A stretch of DNA of 34,583 nucleotides, taken from contig JAGCWQ010000042.1 in the NCBI GenBank assembly GCA_017961765.1, positions 1 to 34,583 of the forward strand, in the 5' to 3' direction. The stretch's first letter is position 1. Every line of letters starts with the position of its first letter. The notes beneath the pieces were generated by a model. It worked only from the letters and a program-made list of their open reading frames with translations, searched no databases and had not been told where the DNA came from. Made by a program: the position numbers and the translations under genes. The DNA comes from Paludibacteraceae bacterium. GTDB lineage: Bacteria; Bacteroidota; Bacteroidia; Bacteroidales; Paludibacteraceae. This document shows positions 25,152-32,785 of the stretch, one piece after another.

Positions 25152-25240
25152 CATACTTTTGCCCCGTTGGGGCGTATGTCCGCCTTTCCGTGCTACTCAG
25201 GGCGTTGCCCTGAGCTATGTAGATATTGGACTTTCAGCCC
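25152..25240. repeat. Intergenic repeat unit, right copy (inverted)
   Basis: Inverse of the left unit: ATACTTTTGCCCC, GGGGCGTA, then a hairpin CTCAGGG cgtt? CCCTGAG (25197-25214), CTATGTAGATAT and GGACTTTCAGCCC. Together with the left copy it forms a large inverted pair around a ~46-base spacer, which could fold as one cruciform or act as a bidirectional transcription end. Confidence 0.65.
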
Positions 25241-25283
25241 GTATGAGCGTATTATTCTATATCCATAATCATTGTTTCCCCCT

Positions 25284-25357
25284 GTCAATGAAACCAGTCG
25301 AATGCTATTATTTTTTTACTTCTTACTCTTTTGTGAGAAGGGGATTTTTGCCTTCTG
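25284..25357. repeat. Direct repeat copy B
   Basis: The better copy of the repeat at 24887. It covers the last codons of the membrane protein gene at 25323 and about 40 bases of its 3' flank, including GTCAATGAAA, which also occurs at the end of the second paralogue (26229). Confidence 0.7.
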
Positions 25358-26108
25358 CAATATCACCAAAATAACTCTTTAGGAAACTTACTTCTATGGT
25401 GTCACCGATGAGTTTGCTTTGACGCTTATAGTTTTCATAATCGCTTTTAAACTCGATGGCATCCTTCTTGAACCAAACCATATGGACAACGGGCACGCAT
25501 ATTTTTTTTGTCAAATCTAAAGAGAAGAGGTCCATTTCTCCGATTGAATCTTTGTTGATGGGGTGCAGGGATTCCTCCCATGTCTTATTTATGGGTTTTA
25601 GGGCGTAATAATAAGAGGTCCTATGATGGCTATGCGATTCTCTTGCCTCAACAATTTTACAATTTATTGCGGTCTCAGAATGAAAGTCTGAGTTCCCTAT
25701 TTGAAACAAAAGCGAAGAACCGAATAGATAGAAAACGAACGAGTTCAGAAATCCCCATCCTAAGGCAAGAGAGAACCTCCTTGCTCCCATGGGTTCTCTG
25801 TTTTGAATGGCAGTCGCTTGGCGATCCCAGATTTGTTCGTAAATGAGGGCTATGGCTACCGCAAAATACAGATAAAGCAATAAAGACCAACGTGAGTATT
25901 GGAGGCTGTTGAAACCCCTATTCTGCAAGATGAATATATATGGAAAGATGGAGAGTATTGCTCCTCCGACTATTGCTATTTCTGTCTTCTTTATTGTGTT
26001 TATTGTGTTGACTTTCTGATTCCGAAAGTCTATGATGCACTTTATAATCCACCCTTCAAAGACGAGGAAGAGTGAGAGAAATAAGAAAAAATAGAAAGAG
26101 TAACTCAT
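25323..26108 (-). CDS. Uncharacterised membrane protein, four transmembrane segments
   Basis: 261 residues from the ATG at 26108, chosen because it aligns with the start of the paralogue (both MSYSFYFFL) and lies after a consensus promoter box. Hydrophobic segments are near residues 3-24, 48-66, 76-97 and 118-141. The remaining C-terminal ~115 residues are soluble and probably outside the membrane, with CKIVEARE, SYYYALKPINKTWEESL, LTKKICVPVVHMVWFKKDAIEF and FLKSYFGDIAEGKNPLL. I do not recognise the family. A second, broken copy lies upstream and a remnant of a third downstream, so it is a tandemly amplified gene. Confidence 0.7.
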   Translation of the reverse strand: MSYSFYFFLFLSLFLVFEGWIIKCIIDFRNQKVNTINTIKKTEIAIVGGAILSIFPYIFILQNRGFNSLQYSRWSLLLYLYFAVAIALIYEQIWDRQATAIQNREPMGARRFSLALGWGFLNSFVFYLFGSSLLFQIGNSDFHSETAINCKIVEARESHSHHRTSYYYALKPINKTWEESLHPINKDSIGEMDLFSLDLTKKICVPVVHMVWFKKDAIEFKSDYENYKRQSKLIGDTIEVSFLKSYFGDIAEGKNPLLTKE

Positions 26109-26164
26109 GTCGTATTTTGTTTGAAATTGATGTTCCCCAATTTTCCGAAAAATCGGAAAGTATG

Positions 26165-26173
26165 GCAAAATTA
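26165..26173 (-). promoter_or_regulatory. Promoter -7 box for the intact membrane protein gene
   Basis: TAATTTTGC read leftwards fits TAnnTTTGy. The gene's ATG is 57 bases further on. The intervening leader has a small hairpin (TTTCCGATTTTTCGGAAA). Confidence 0.5.
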
Positions 26174-26229
26174 CAATTTCTTTTTGGGTAGGCAAGAGAT
26201 ACTGATAAAACGTCTTTCGCTTTTTATTG

Positions 26230-27084
26230 TCAATGAAATCTGTTGTGTATTCCATTCTTTATACCCCTACTCTTATCGATTAAAAGTGGGAATAAGTAGT
26301 CAAAGAGTAAAGGATTTTCCCCTTCTGCAATATCTCCAAAATAGCTCTTCAGGAATCCTATTTCTATGGTCTCACCGATGAGTGCATTCTGAGTGCAAAG
26401 GTTTTCCCTAAAGCTCTGAATCTCGATAGCATCCTTCTTGAAACAAAACATATGGACAACGGGCACACATATTTTTTTTGTCAAATCTAAAGTAAAAAGG
26501 TCCAGTTCGTCGATTGAATTTTTGTCGATGGGGAGCAAGGACTCTTCCCATTTTTTGTCTATGGGTTTTATGGTGTAATAGTAAGAGTAATGTCAAATAC
26601 GATAACCTTCACTTTTTACTATTGCTTTTACTATTTTACAATCCACCATGGTCTCGGAGTTGTAATCGGAGTTTCCTATCTGAACCAAAAGAGAAGAGCA
26701 GAACAGAAAGGCGGCGAATGTGTACGAGATTCCCCATCCTAAGGAGAGAAGGCGCTTTTTCTTTTTCTTTTTGTCCTTCTTTCTGTTGGTAGCTGTATCG
26801 CGTTCAGTAGAAAAAAAGTTGATGTAAAAATACCATACGACTACCACGAAAATCAGAAAAATCCAGAATGACCAATTTGAATATAGAATGGTCTTGAACT
26901 CGCAATAGTAGCAGGTGTAGAAATAGAGAATAGGGGTGAGTACTGCCCCTATAGGTGTTACTAACGTTGTTTTATATATTGTGTTGAGTTTCTGATTCCA
27001 GAAGTCTATGATACACTTTATAATCCATCTTTCAAAGACGAGGAAGAGGATGAGAATCAAGAAGAAATAGAAAGAGTAACTCAT
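26230..27084 (-). pseudogene. Second membrane-protein paralogue, interrupted by an in-frame TGA
   Basis: The frame from the ATG at 27084 gives MSYSFYFFLILILFLVFERW and four membrane segments, like its neighbour, then reaches a TGA at 26595-26593 (codon 164, after EGYRI). The same frame continues at once with HYSYYYTIKPIDKKWEESL and LTKKICVPVVHMFCFKKDA to GENPLL, which aligns with the intact copy. A single point change, for example CGA to TGA, explains this. It ends later than its neighbour, with a tail FDYLFPLLIDKSRG. The lysine-rich loop (RKKDKKKKKKR) is not in the neighbour. It sits 81 bases after the radical SAM gene. Confidence 0.7.
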
Positions 27085-27165
27085 GTCCTGTTTTGTTTAT
27101 GTCATTTGAAAAGGAGGGCGGGGGAGTAGCGAACCCTAGATTCTCTTGTCGCAGGTGGGTTAGGA

Positions 27166-27801
27166 TTAGACCAATTTGTGGATCTCTTTCTTATATAGGA
27201 ACCGGTCTATCTTTTCGATTCCCATCTGGCGGATGAACGCCTCGCTTTTCTGGTTCTCTTCCTCCGTGTTGAAATCGGGTATGAGCGGAATCCTCACTAA
27301 GATAGATGCGGGGTCGGTGTTTTCAACCAGCCACTTGAGGTTTTCGAAAACTCGATGGTTCTCTTTCCCTGTGTATCGTTTGTAAATCTCGGGATCCATC
27401 TCCTTGATATCGACGATGTAGTTGTCCACCGCCTCGTTTGCCCTTTGTAGATGCTCTAGCGGGACATTCAGGGATGTCTCGAGCGTGATGTTCCATTGGG
27501 GGCCGCAGAGTTCACGGAATTCATGAAGGAAATTGGGATGTAGCAGAGGCTCTCCGCCGCCGAATGTGATGCCTCCGTTGGTGGCGAGGAAGTAGATCTG
27601 GTCGATCTTCACTTTCTCATAAAGTTCTGCTGGGGTGTAGGTCTGGAAATGTTCCCCCTCTTTCAACGATTGGGGGTTGAGGCAATATTGGCAACGAAGG
27701 GGGCAGCCCCAAAATCCGACGAGCGTCGTGACGCCCTCACCATCCGTGGCGATTCGGTGGCGGGCAATGCCGATTATTTTAGCGGAACATTCCTTTCCCA
27801 T
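27166..27801 (-). CDS. Radical SAM glycyl-radical-activating-type enzyme
   Basis: 211 residues. The cluster motif is CPLRCQYC (C-x3-C-x2-C) early in the protein, followed by the glycine-rich SAM-binding GGITFGGGEPLLHP and by DNYIVDIKEMDPEIYKRYTG, which is typical of pyruvate-formate-lyase activating enzymes and relatives. Such enzymes use a 4Fe-4S cluster to cleave S-adenosylmethionine and form a glycyl radical on a partner. No glycyl radical enzyme gene is in the window, so the target is elsewhere or differs. A Cys-rich small protein gene ends 35 bases upstream and is likely in the same unit. Confidence 0.83.
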   Translation of the reverse strand: MGKECSAKIIGIARHRIATDGEGVTTLVGFWGCPLRCQYCLNPQSLKEGEHFQTYTPAELYEKVKIDQIYFLATNGGITFGGGEPLLHPNFLHEFRELCGPQWNITLETSLNVPLEHLQRANEAVDNYIVDIKEMDPEIYKRYTGKENHRVFENLKWLVENTDPASILVRIPLIPDFNTEEENQKSEAFIRQMGIEKIDRFLYKKEIHKLV

Positions 27802-27836
27802 AATCTATTGATAACCTCTTTTTTTGTGGTTTTTGT

Positions 27837-28262
27837 TTATTTTGAACGCAAAGAGTCCTTTTCCTCCGTGCCTTCAGCGGGGGCAAGATTTTCGTTTGTC
27901 TCTCCCGATTCATTCTCCTCATTTTCTTCGGGAATATAAGACACGTCACCCTCTAGTTGGTAATATTCTTCTGGGGGAGTGTCCTGTCCTGTCGCTGGCA
28001 CAATCCCCATAGTATGGTTGTTGACGAAGGGGTTGCAACTGGACATCGTGAAGGCCAACCCGGTCAGCGTGATGGCTTTCCCCAGCTGGGAACGTTTGTT
28101 CAGCTCCGATTCGAGAAATCGGACTTCGGCTTCGCATTTGGGACACGTGCCCTGACAGTCACCCTTGTGACGGCACTCCTCCGTGATGAGTTTGATGTCG
28201 TTTTCTTGGGCAATCCGTTGCCTAATATCCTTCAGTATTTTGCAAGTCTTTTTTCCGTTCAT
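27837..28262 (-). CDS. Uncharacterised Cys-motif protein next to radical SAM enzyme
   Basis: 141 residues. The N-terminal ~60 residues are conserved-looking (CKILKDIRQRIAQENDI) and hold Cys30, Cys36, Cys40 and Cys43 in a C-x5-C-x3-C-x2-C cluster, followed by EVRFLESELNKR. A hydrophobic segment (about 61-75, LGKAITLTGLAFTMSSC) could be a membrane anchor. The tail from about 90 is acidic and of low complexity (EENEENESGETNEN). I recall similar proteins in Bacteroidales without a known function. The cysteines suggest metal or Fe-S binding, and its place before the radical SAM gene suggests it may be a substrate or partner of that enzyme; this is inference. Confidence 0.65.
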   Translation of the reverse strand: MNGKKTCKILKDIRQRIAQENDIKLITEECRHKGDCQGTCPKCEAEVRFLESELNKRSQLGKAITLTGLAFTMSSCNPFVNNHTMGIVPATGQDTPPEEYYQLEGDVSYIPEENEENESGETNENLAPAEGTEEKDSLRSK

Positions 28263-28324
28263 ACCTTAATGTTTAAAAGATTGGCGTTGCTGCGAAGTGG
28301 CCTGATTTAATTCGGAGCATAGTA

Positions 28325-28362
28325 GAAAAATCCCCAGCCCCTTGCTTCTGCATGGAACTGGG
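28325..28362 (-). terminator. Terminator after the carbonic anhydrase gene
   Basis: Read leftwards, CCCCAGTTCC pairs with GGGGCTGGGG (10 pairs, two of them G-T) around a 12-base loop, followed by ATTTTTC. Confidence 0.7.
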
Positions 28363-28372
28363 GAAATATACC

Positions 28373-28891
28373 TTATTCCTCCTTATACCAACTAGCGTAC
28401 ATGACGTAGTTGTTGGAGATTCGGTTGATCATATCCTTGGTCTGCTCGGGAGAGACATCCTTGATTTTTTTTGCAGGAACGCCGGCGTAGAGGCTTCCTG
28501 GTTCTACGATCGTGCCGCTGGTCACGAGGGCGTTGGCCGCAATGATGGAGTTCTCTCCGATGACCGCGCCGTCTAGGATGGTGGATCCCATGCCGATCAA
28601 GACGTTGGAGCAGATTTTAGCCCCGTGGATGGTGGCGTTGTGTCCTACGGAAACATTGTCTCCAATCTCGATCGTCGATTTCTCGTAGAGCGTATGGAGG
28701 ACACTTCCGTCCTGGATGTTGACTTTGTTGCCGATGCGTATGGAGTTGACATCGCCACGAAGGACGGTGTTGAACCAGATGCTGCAATCGTCTCCCATCT
28801 CCACGTCGCCAATGACGGTGGCGTTGTCGGCAAGGAAAACGTTCTTGCCGATTTTTGGGGTGAACCCTCTAACTGATTTTATGAGTGCCAT
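28373..28891 (-). CDS. Gamma carbonic anhydrase family protein (hexapeptide repeat)
   Basis: 172 residues of left-handed beta-helix hexapeptide repeats (VFLADNATVIGDVEMGDDCSIW and later IGMGSTILDGAVIGENSII). The three zinc-ligand histidines of the gamma carbonic anhydrase group are in place: His66 in GSVLHTLY, His84 and His89 in SVGHNATIHG. Family members either hydrate carbon dioxide or serve other binding roles. Its ATG overlaps the stop of the TlpA-like gene by one base (TAATG), a sign of coupled translation. Confidence 0.9.
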   Translation of the reverse strand: MALIKSVRGFTPKIGKNVFLADNATVIGDVEMGDDCSIWFNTVLRGDVNSIRIGNKVNIQDGSVLHTLYEKSTIEIGDNVSVGHNATIHGAKICSNVLIGMGSTILDGAVIGENSIIAANALVTSGTIVEPGSLYAGVPAKKIKDVSPEQTKDMINRISNNYVMYASWYKEE

Positions 28892-30330
28892 TATTTCTTC
28901 TTTTTATTGGAAGCCTCTTTGCCTCTTTTGTTAATCTCTTCGTCCAAGATCATGTCGAGTGTTTTCATATCGATTTTCTTCGCCAAGAATTTCCGATCTT
29001 TATCGAGCAGATAGACACCTGGCGTGGATGAGGCATCGTAGTATTTCCAGAACCAAGATTCACGGTCTGGGTCCCAAACGTTGATCCAATCGTTGAGTTT
29101 GTGCTTGTTGACGAAATCCATCCACTCCTTCTTGTCTGTTTGGGTGTAGAACGCAAAGACTTCGAATCCCTTGTCCTTGTATTTTGCATAGACGGAGTCG
29201 TGCAAGACTGGAGTTGTCTTTTTACAGTGTCCACAAGAAGGCTCGAAGAAGTAAACAAGGACGTAAGGTTGCTTTACGTCGCGGAGTTGTACGATGCTGT
29301 TGTTGGAGTCGCGTGCCACCAAGTTGTGGGCGTGCATACCGATTTTGTTGTATCTGATCTTGTCAGCCTCTTTTCTCAAGTCGTTCACCCAAGCAGTGTC
29401 GGCCCAAGTTGCCTTTCCCGAAAGATAGTATTCGTCGGCGATGGCCAACCAAACGGCGTCCATACCCATGATTTTGCTCTGGAGACCGAAGTTGATCATC
29501 TTGCTACACATCGTTTGGTAGGTCTCCTCGTTGCCTTTGCTTCGCTCGATCAAGTCGATGGCAGCTGCTGCGATGGAGTCTGGGTGTTGGATGATGAATT
29601 TACCGATGTAGGTATCCACCTTTCCTGGAAAATATTGTGTGCGGAGGAAACGTGGGTCTTGCAAGTCGATGTTGTCGAAATAGTGTCTTTTGGCGTATTG
29701 GTAGCGCGTCATAGGCCTAGCGGAATCAGGCACCTCCTTGAATTCAGGAGTTTCTACAGGAATCGTACCTTTCAAGAAGGCTGCGAAGAAAGTTCCCTTG
29801 TTCTCCTCCATCATTCTCTTTTGGAAGGCGCTAACTTCGTCGTTCAGTTTTTCCGCCTTGTTTATATAGGAGAGCGAGTCGATTTTCTTCTCCTTGTATT
29901 GAGAAGAAAGTTCGCGTTGTTGTTTGTGGCGTTTAGACATCTCGTTCAACAATTCTTGGTATTTGATACTCTCGATGCTACCCTTGATGGAGACGTCGGC
30001 CAAGTGGGCGGTGTCCACCTTGATTTGGATGTTCTGGTCTTCCCCGACGAGGATGTCGAAGAACTTGTCAGAGCTAAAATAGACGATGTAGATACCTTGT
30101 TTCAGGGGTTCTTTTTTAGAGAAGGCTCCGATTCCTTTCTCGTTGAGGACGGTCGTGTCTTTGGAATAAGTTTTCCCGTTGAAATAGAAAGCGAGATAAA
30201 CGGTGTCTTTTTTTAAATCAGGAACAGTCACCTGAATGTTGTAGCCTTTGCCGTTGCTGGAAGCAGCACCTTTGGCAAATGCACAAAGAGAAAAAATGAG
30301 AGCAATGCTAATTAAAAATAACCTTTTCAT
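28891..30330 (-). CDS. TlpA-like thioredoxin domain protein with DUF4369/DUF5106-type N-terminal part
   Basis: 479 residues. A signal peptide (MKRLFLISIALIFSLCAFA) directs it to the envelope. Residues ~30-120 resemble the DUF4369-type beta-sandwich (IQVTVPDLKKDTVYLAFYFNGK), the middle ~180 residues are helical and charged, and residues ~340-470 are a TlpA/thioredoxin fold with active site CGHC (Cys366, Cys369) in YFFEPSCGHCKKTTPV. Such proteins reduce or exchange disulfides in the periplasm. The tail is lysine-rich. It is the first gene of a unit with the carbonic anhydrase. Confidence 0.88.
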   Translation of the reverse strand: MKRLFLISIALIFSLCAFAKGAASSNGKGYNIQVTVPDLKKDTVYLAFYFNGKTYSKDTTVLNEKGIGAFSKKEPLKQGIYIVYFSSDKFFDILVGEDQNIQIKVDTAHLADVSIKGSIESIKYQELLNEMSKRHKQQRELSSQYKEKKIDSLSYINKAEKLNDEVSAFQKRMMEENKGTFFAAFLKGTIPVETPEFKEVPDSARPMTRYQYAKRHYFDNIDLQDPRFLRTQYFPGKVDTYIGKFIIQHPDSIAAAAIDLIERSKGNEETYQTMCSKMINFGLQSKIMGMDAVWLAIADEYYLSGKATWADTAWVNDLRKEADKIRYNKIGMHAHNLVARDSNNSIVQLRDVKQPYVLVYFFEPSCGHCKKTTPVLHDSVYAKYKDKGFEVFAFYTQTDKKEWMDFVNKHKLNDWINVWDPDRESWFWKYYDASSTPGVYLLDKDRKFLAKKIDMKTLDMILDEEINKRGKEASNKKKK

Positions 30331-30529
30331 ATTTTTGTTGTTTTTAAGGTGGGCTCCATCGAATAGAACCCCTTATTCTTTATGTTTCCTACAATAAATG
30401 AATTAAAGGGAAGGAAGTGGAGCCTTTGCGTTTGCAATCTGCCCTTTTGAACTCAAATGAGCCCTTCTTTCCTAAAATTCAGGCTAAATTATGAAAAACA
30501 TTTGGAATAGCGGAATGATTGGAAAACAT

Positions 30530-32320
30530 TTAAATAGTTTTCACTTTTTCCGATAGCCAAATTCGGGTCTCCTCGTCCAAAAACGGGGCTATTTTATCAT
30601 ATACTTTTTGATGGTACTGGTTGATCCAATTGCGCTCCTTCTCGCTCAGGAGGGAGGTGTCGATTAGCTTCGTCTCGTAGGGGAAAAGCGTGACGGTTTC
30701 CAATTGGAGGAATCTCCCGAACTCGTCGTCGTTGGCATACTCTTGCACCATGACCATGTTCTCGATTCGTATGCCATATTGCCCTTTTTTATAAAGTCCC
30801 GGCTCGTCGGAAATGAGCATTCCGGCTTGAAGTTCCGTACCGTTGTCTCGCGTCCGGATGTTTTGAGGACCTTCGTGTACGCAGAGGAAATGTCCGATGC
30901 CGTGGCCAGTTCCATGCCCGTAGTCTTCGCAGGAATCCCAAAGGAATTGTCTCGCCAGCACATCCAGTTGTGCCCCTCTTGTGCCTTGCGGAAAGTGGGC
31001 GGTGGCCAAGGCGATGTGCCCCTTCAGTACGTTGGTGTAATCCTTTTTCTGTTGAGGCGTGGGTGTTCCGAGATGGACGGTTCTAGTGATGTCTGTCGTT
31101 CCGTCGAAGTAGTTGCCTCCGGAATCGACCAGAAGTAAGCCCTCTTTCCCGATTTCCGCATCGCTCTCCTCTGTTGCGCTGTAGTGTACGATGGCTCCGT
31201 GTTCTCCGTATCCGGCGATGGTTCCGAAACTCTCGCAGAAGAAATCCTCCTGTTGGCTACGGAATTCATGCAGTTTTTGCGCAAAACTCAGTTCACTCAC
31301 CCGAGTCCCGTTCTCGACACATTCCTCCAACCAACGGAAAGCTTGGCTTAGGGCAACGCCATCTTTTACGACCGCACTCTTGATGCCGTTTCTTTCCGTC
31401 TCGTTTTTGATGCTTTTCAGAAGAGCGATAGGGGAGGAGGCTGTCACGATACATTTCTTATGGCTTATGGCTGTGGCAAGGGCGTGGTTGACCTTGTCGG
31501 GGTCGATGATTATTCTCCTCTTTTCTGTCAAGGATGCCAATACCTTGTATATAGAGTCGTACGGGAGTAGTTCAACTCCGTTTTCGAGCAGTTTTGCTTG
31601 TGCCTTGGAAGCGATGCGGGAGCAGTCGGTAAAAAGAGTTGCCGAATCGTTGGTGAGGATGGCGTAGGCGATGGCCACGGGGTTGTACTCCACGTCGGAA
31701 GCCCGCAGGTTGAAGCACCAAGCCACTTCGTCGAGCGCCGTTATGAGCAGGGAGTCAGCCTTCTCTTTCTGGATTTGAGTCCTGATGCGGCTCCATTTCT
31801 CGGGAAGGGTCTCTCCAGAATATTTTTCGTCGAGGTAGAAAATCTCCGTGTTGGGTAGGGCAGGGCGTCCCCTCCATAATTGGCCGATGAAGTCGATGTC
31901 CGTCTTGATCGTTAGGTTGTGTTCGCTAAAGCGTTTACACATCCGTTCGACCTCGTTGGCGGAGAAGAGACTTCCGTCAAAGCCCACGCACTCGCCTTGT
32001 TTTGCCCTGCTGCATATCCAATCATATAAGGAAGGCGTGTTTCCCGTATTCTCCTTATAAAGAAGGATGCCTGATCCGGATAACTGCTCTTCTGCTTGTA
32101 GAAAGTAGCGGGAGTCGGTCCAAAGACCTGCTTCGGACTGCGAGAGGACGACAGTTCCTGCCGACCCTGTGAATCCGCTGATCCATTCTCTGCATTTCCA
32201 GTGGGAGGCGACGTATTCGCTCAGGTGAGGGTCGGCGGTGGGAACGATGAGATAATGTACGTTGCTCTCTTGGAGGAGATTACGCAAACGTTCTATTCTT
32301 TTTGCAATGTTATTTTCCAT
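30530..32320 (-). CDS. Aminopeptidase P family Xaa-Pro peptidase (M24B)
   Basis: 596 residues from the ATG at 32320 (MENNIAKRIERL); the longer open frame upstream begins in the promoter and lacks family similarity. N-terminal creatinase-like domains (RLRNLLQESNVHYLIVPTADPHLSEY, EWISGFTGSAGTVVL) lead to the C-terminal pita-bread domain with the metal ligands in LLVDSGGNYFDGTTDITRTV, GHGTGHGIGHFLCVHEGP, ISDEPGLYK and IRIENMV. It removes an N-terminal residue before proline, is long like the three-domain eukaryotic-type aminopeptidase P, and has no signal peptide, so it is cytoplasmic. Confidence 0.92.
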   Translation of the reverse strand: MENNIAKRIERLRNLLQESNVHYLIVPTADPHLSEYVASHWKCREWISGFTGSAGTVVLSQSEAGLWTDSRYFLQAEEQLSGSGILLYKENTGNTPSLYDWICSRAKQGECVGFDGSLFSANEVERMCKRFSEHNLTIKTDIDFIGQLWRGRPALPNTEIFYLDEKYSGETLPEKWSRIRTQIQKEKADSLLITALDEVAWCFNLRASDVEYNPVAIAYAILTNDSATLFTDCSRIASKAQAKLLENGVELLPYDSIYKVLASLTEKRRIIIDPDKVNHALATAISHKKCIVTASSPIALLKSIKNETERNGIKSAVVKDGVALSQAFRWLEECVENGTRVSELSFAQKLHEFRSQQEDFFCESFGTIAGYGEHGAIVHYSATEESDAEIGKEGLLLVDSGGNYFDGTTDITRTVHLGTPTPQQKKDYTNVLKGHIALATAHFPQGTRGAQLDVLARQFLWDSCEDYGHGTGHGIGHFLCVHEGPQNIRTRDNGTELQAGMLISDEPGLYKKGQYGIRIENMVMVQEYANDDEFGRFLQLETVTLFPYETKLIDTSLLSEKERNWINQYHQKVYDKIAPFLDEETRIWLSEKVKTI

Positions 32321-32342
32321 CCTTGAATTTTTCTGTTTGAAA

Positions 32343-32351
32343 ACAAAGATA
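32343..32351 (-). promoter_or_regulatory. Promoter -7 box for aminopeptidase P
   Basis: TATCTTTGT read leftwards fits TAnnTTTGy and lies 23 bases before the ATG. The -33 element is not clear. Confidence 0.5.
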
Positions 32352-32466
32352 CGGAATCCTTGTCTTTGTTGGACTTCAAGGCGGATAATATGCGTTGTTG
32401 GAAGGCAATTGTGTGATTTTTTTGTAAAATCTTGGCGGAAAAGATGGTTTTTAGAAAAAGAATATC

Positions 32467-32475
32467 TACTTTTGC
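32467..32475 (+). promoter_or_regulatory. Promoter -7 box for rpsU
   Basis: TACTTTTGC fits TAnnTTTGy; the rpsU ATG is 43 bases downstream in an A/T-rich leader. The -33 position reads ATGG, so that element is weak. Confidence 0.6.
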
Positions 32476-32517
32476 GACGCAAAATAATATGCAAATATTT
32501 ATAAACAAAAATATATT

Positions 32518-32709
32518 ATGATTATTGTTCAAATTAAAGAAGGCGAAAACATCGAGAAGGCCTTGAAGAAGTTCAAGAGAAAGTTTGAAAAAACGGGCGT
32601 TATCAAGGAATTGAGAAACAGACAACAATTTGAAAAACCGTCAGTTACTAAGCGTCAACAAAAGATTCACGCAATCTACGTGCAACAATTGCAACGCGCA
32701 GAAGAATAA
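32518..32709 (+). CDS. rpsU: 30S ribosomal protein S21
   Basis: 63 residues starting MIIVQIKEGENIEKALKKFK, with FEKTGVIKELRNRQQFEKPS and a basic tail. S21 is a small-subunit protein near the anti-Shine-Dalgarno region. It starts the rpsU-xerC-hpf-tRNA-tuf block. It is followed by a short low-GC hairpin (AAAAACT tgaa AGTTTTT) that overlaps the xerC promoter region. Confidence 0.95.
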   Translation: MIIVQIKEGENIEKALKKFKRKFEKTGVIKELRNRQQFEKPSVTKRQQKIHAIYVQQLQRAEE

Positions 32710-32725
32710 AAAAAACTTGAAAGTT

Positions 32726-32757
32726 TTTGCAAGGTAAAGAAATTTTGCTTACTTTGG
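32726..32757 (+). promoter_or_regulatory. Promoter of xerC
   Basis: TTTG (32726-32729), 19 bases, TTACTTTGG (32749-32757). The -7 box departs from TAnnTTTG by one base. The xerC ATG is 29 bases downstream. Confidence 0.5.
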
Positions 32758-32785
32758 TATCAAATACTTTATAGGCGAAGTTTCT

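Noticed and set aside
26593-26595. TGA in the second membrane paralogue as a recoded codon
   Set aside because: TGA ends many normal genes in the window (for example ptuA and DUF3791) and tryptophan is coded by TGG throughout; no recoding element is visible. A nonsense mutation is simpler.
32321-32494. Longer N-terminus for aminopeptidase P
   Set aside because: It crosses the promoter box at 32343-32351 and has no similarity to the family.
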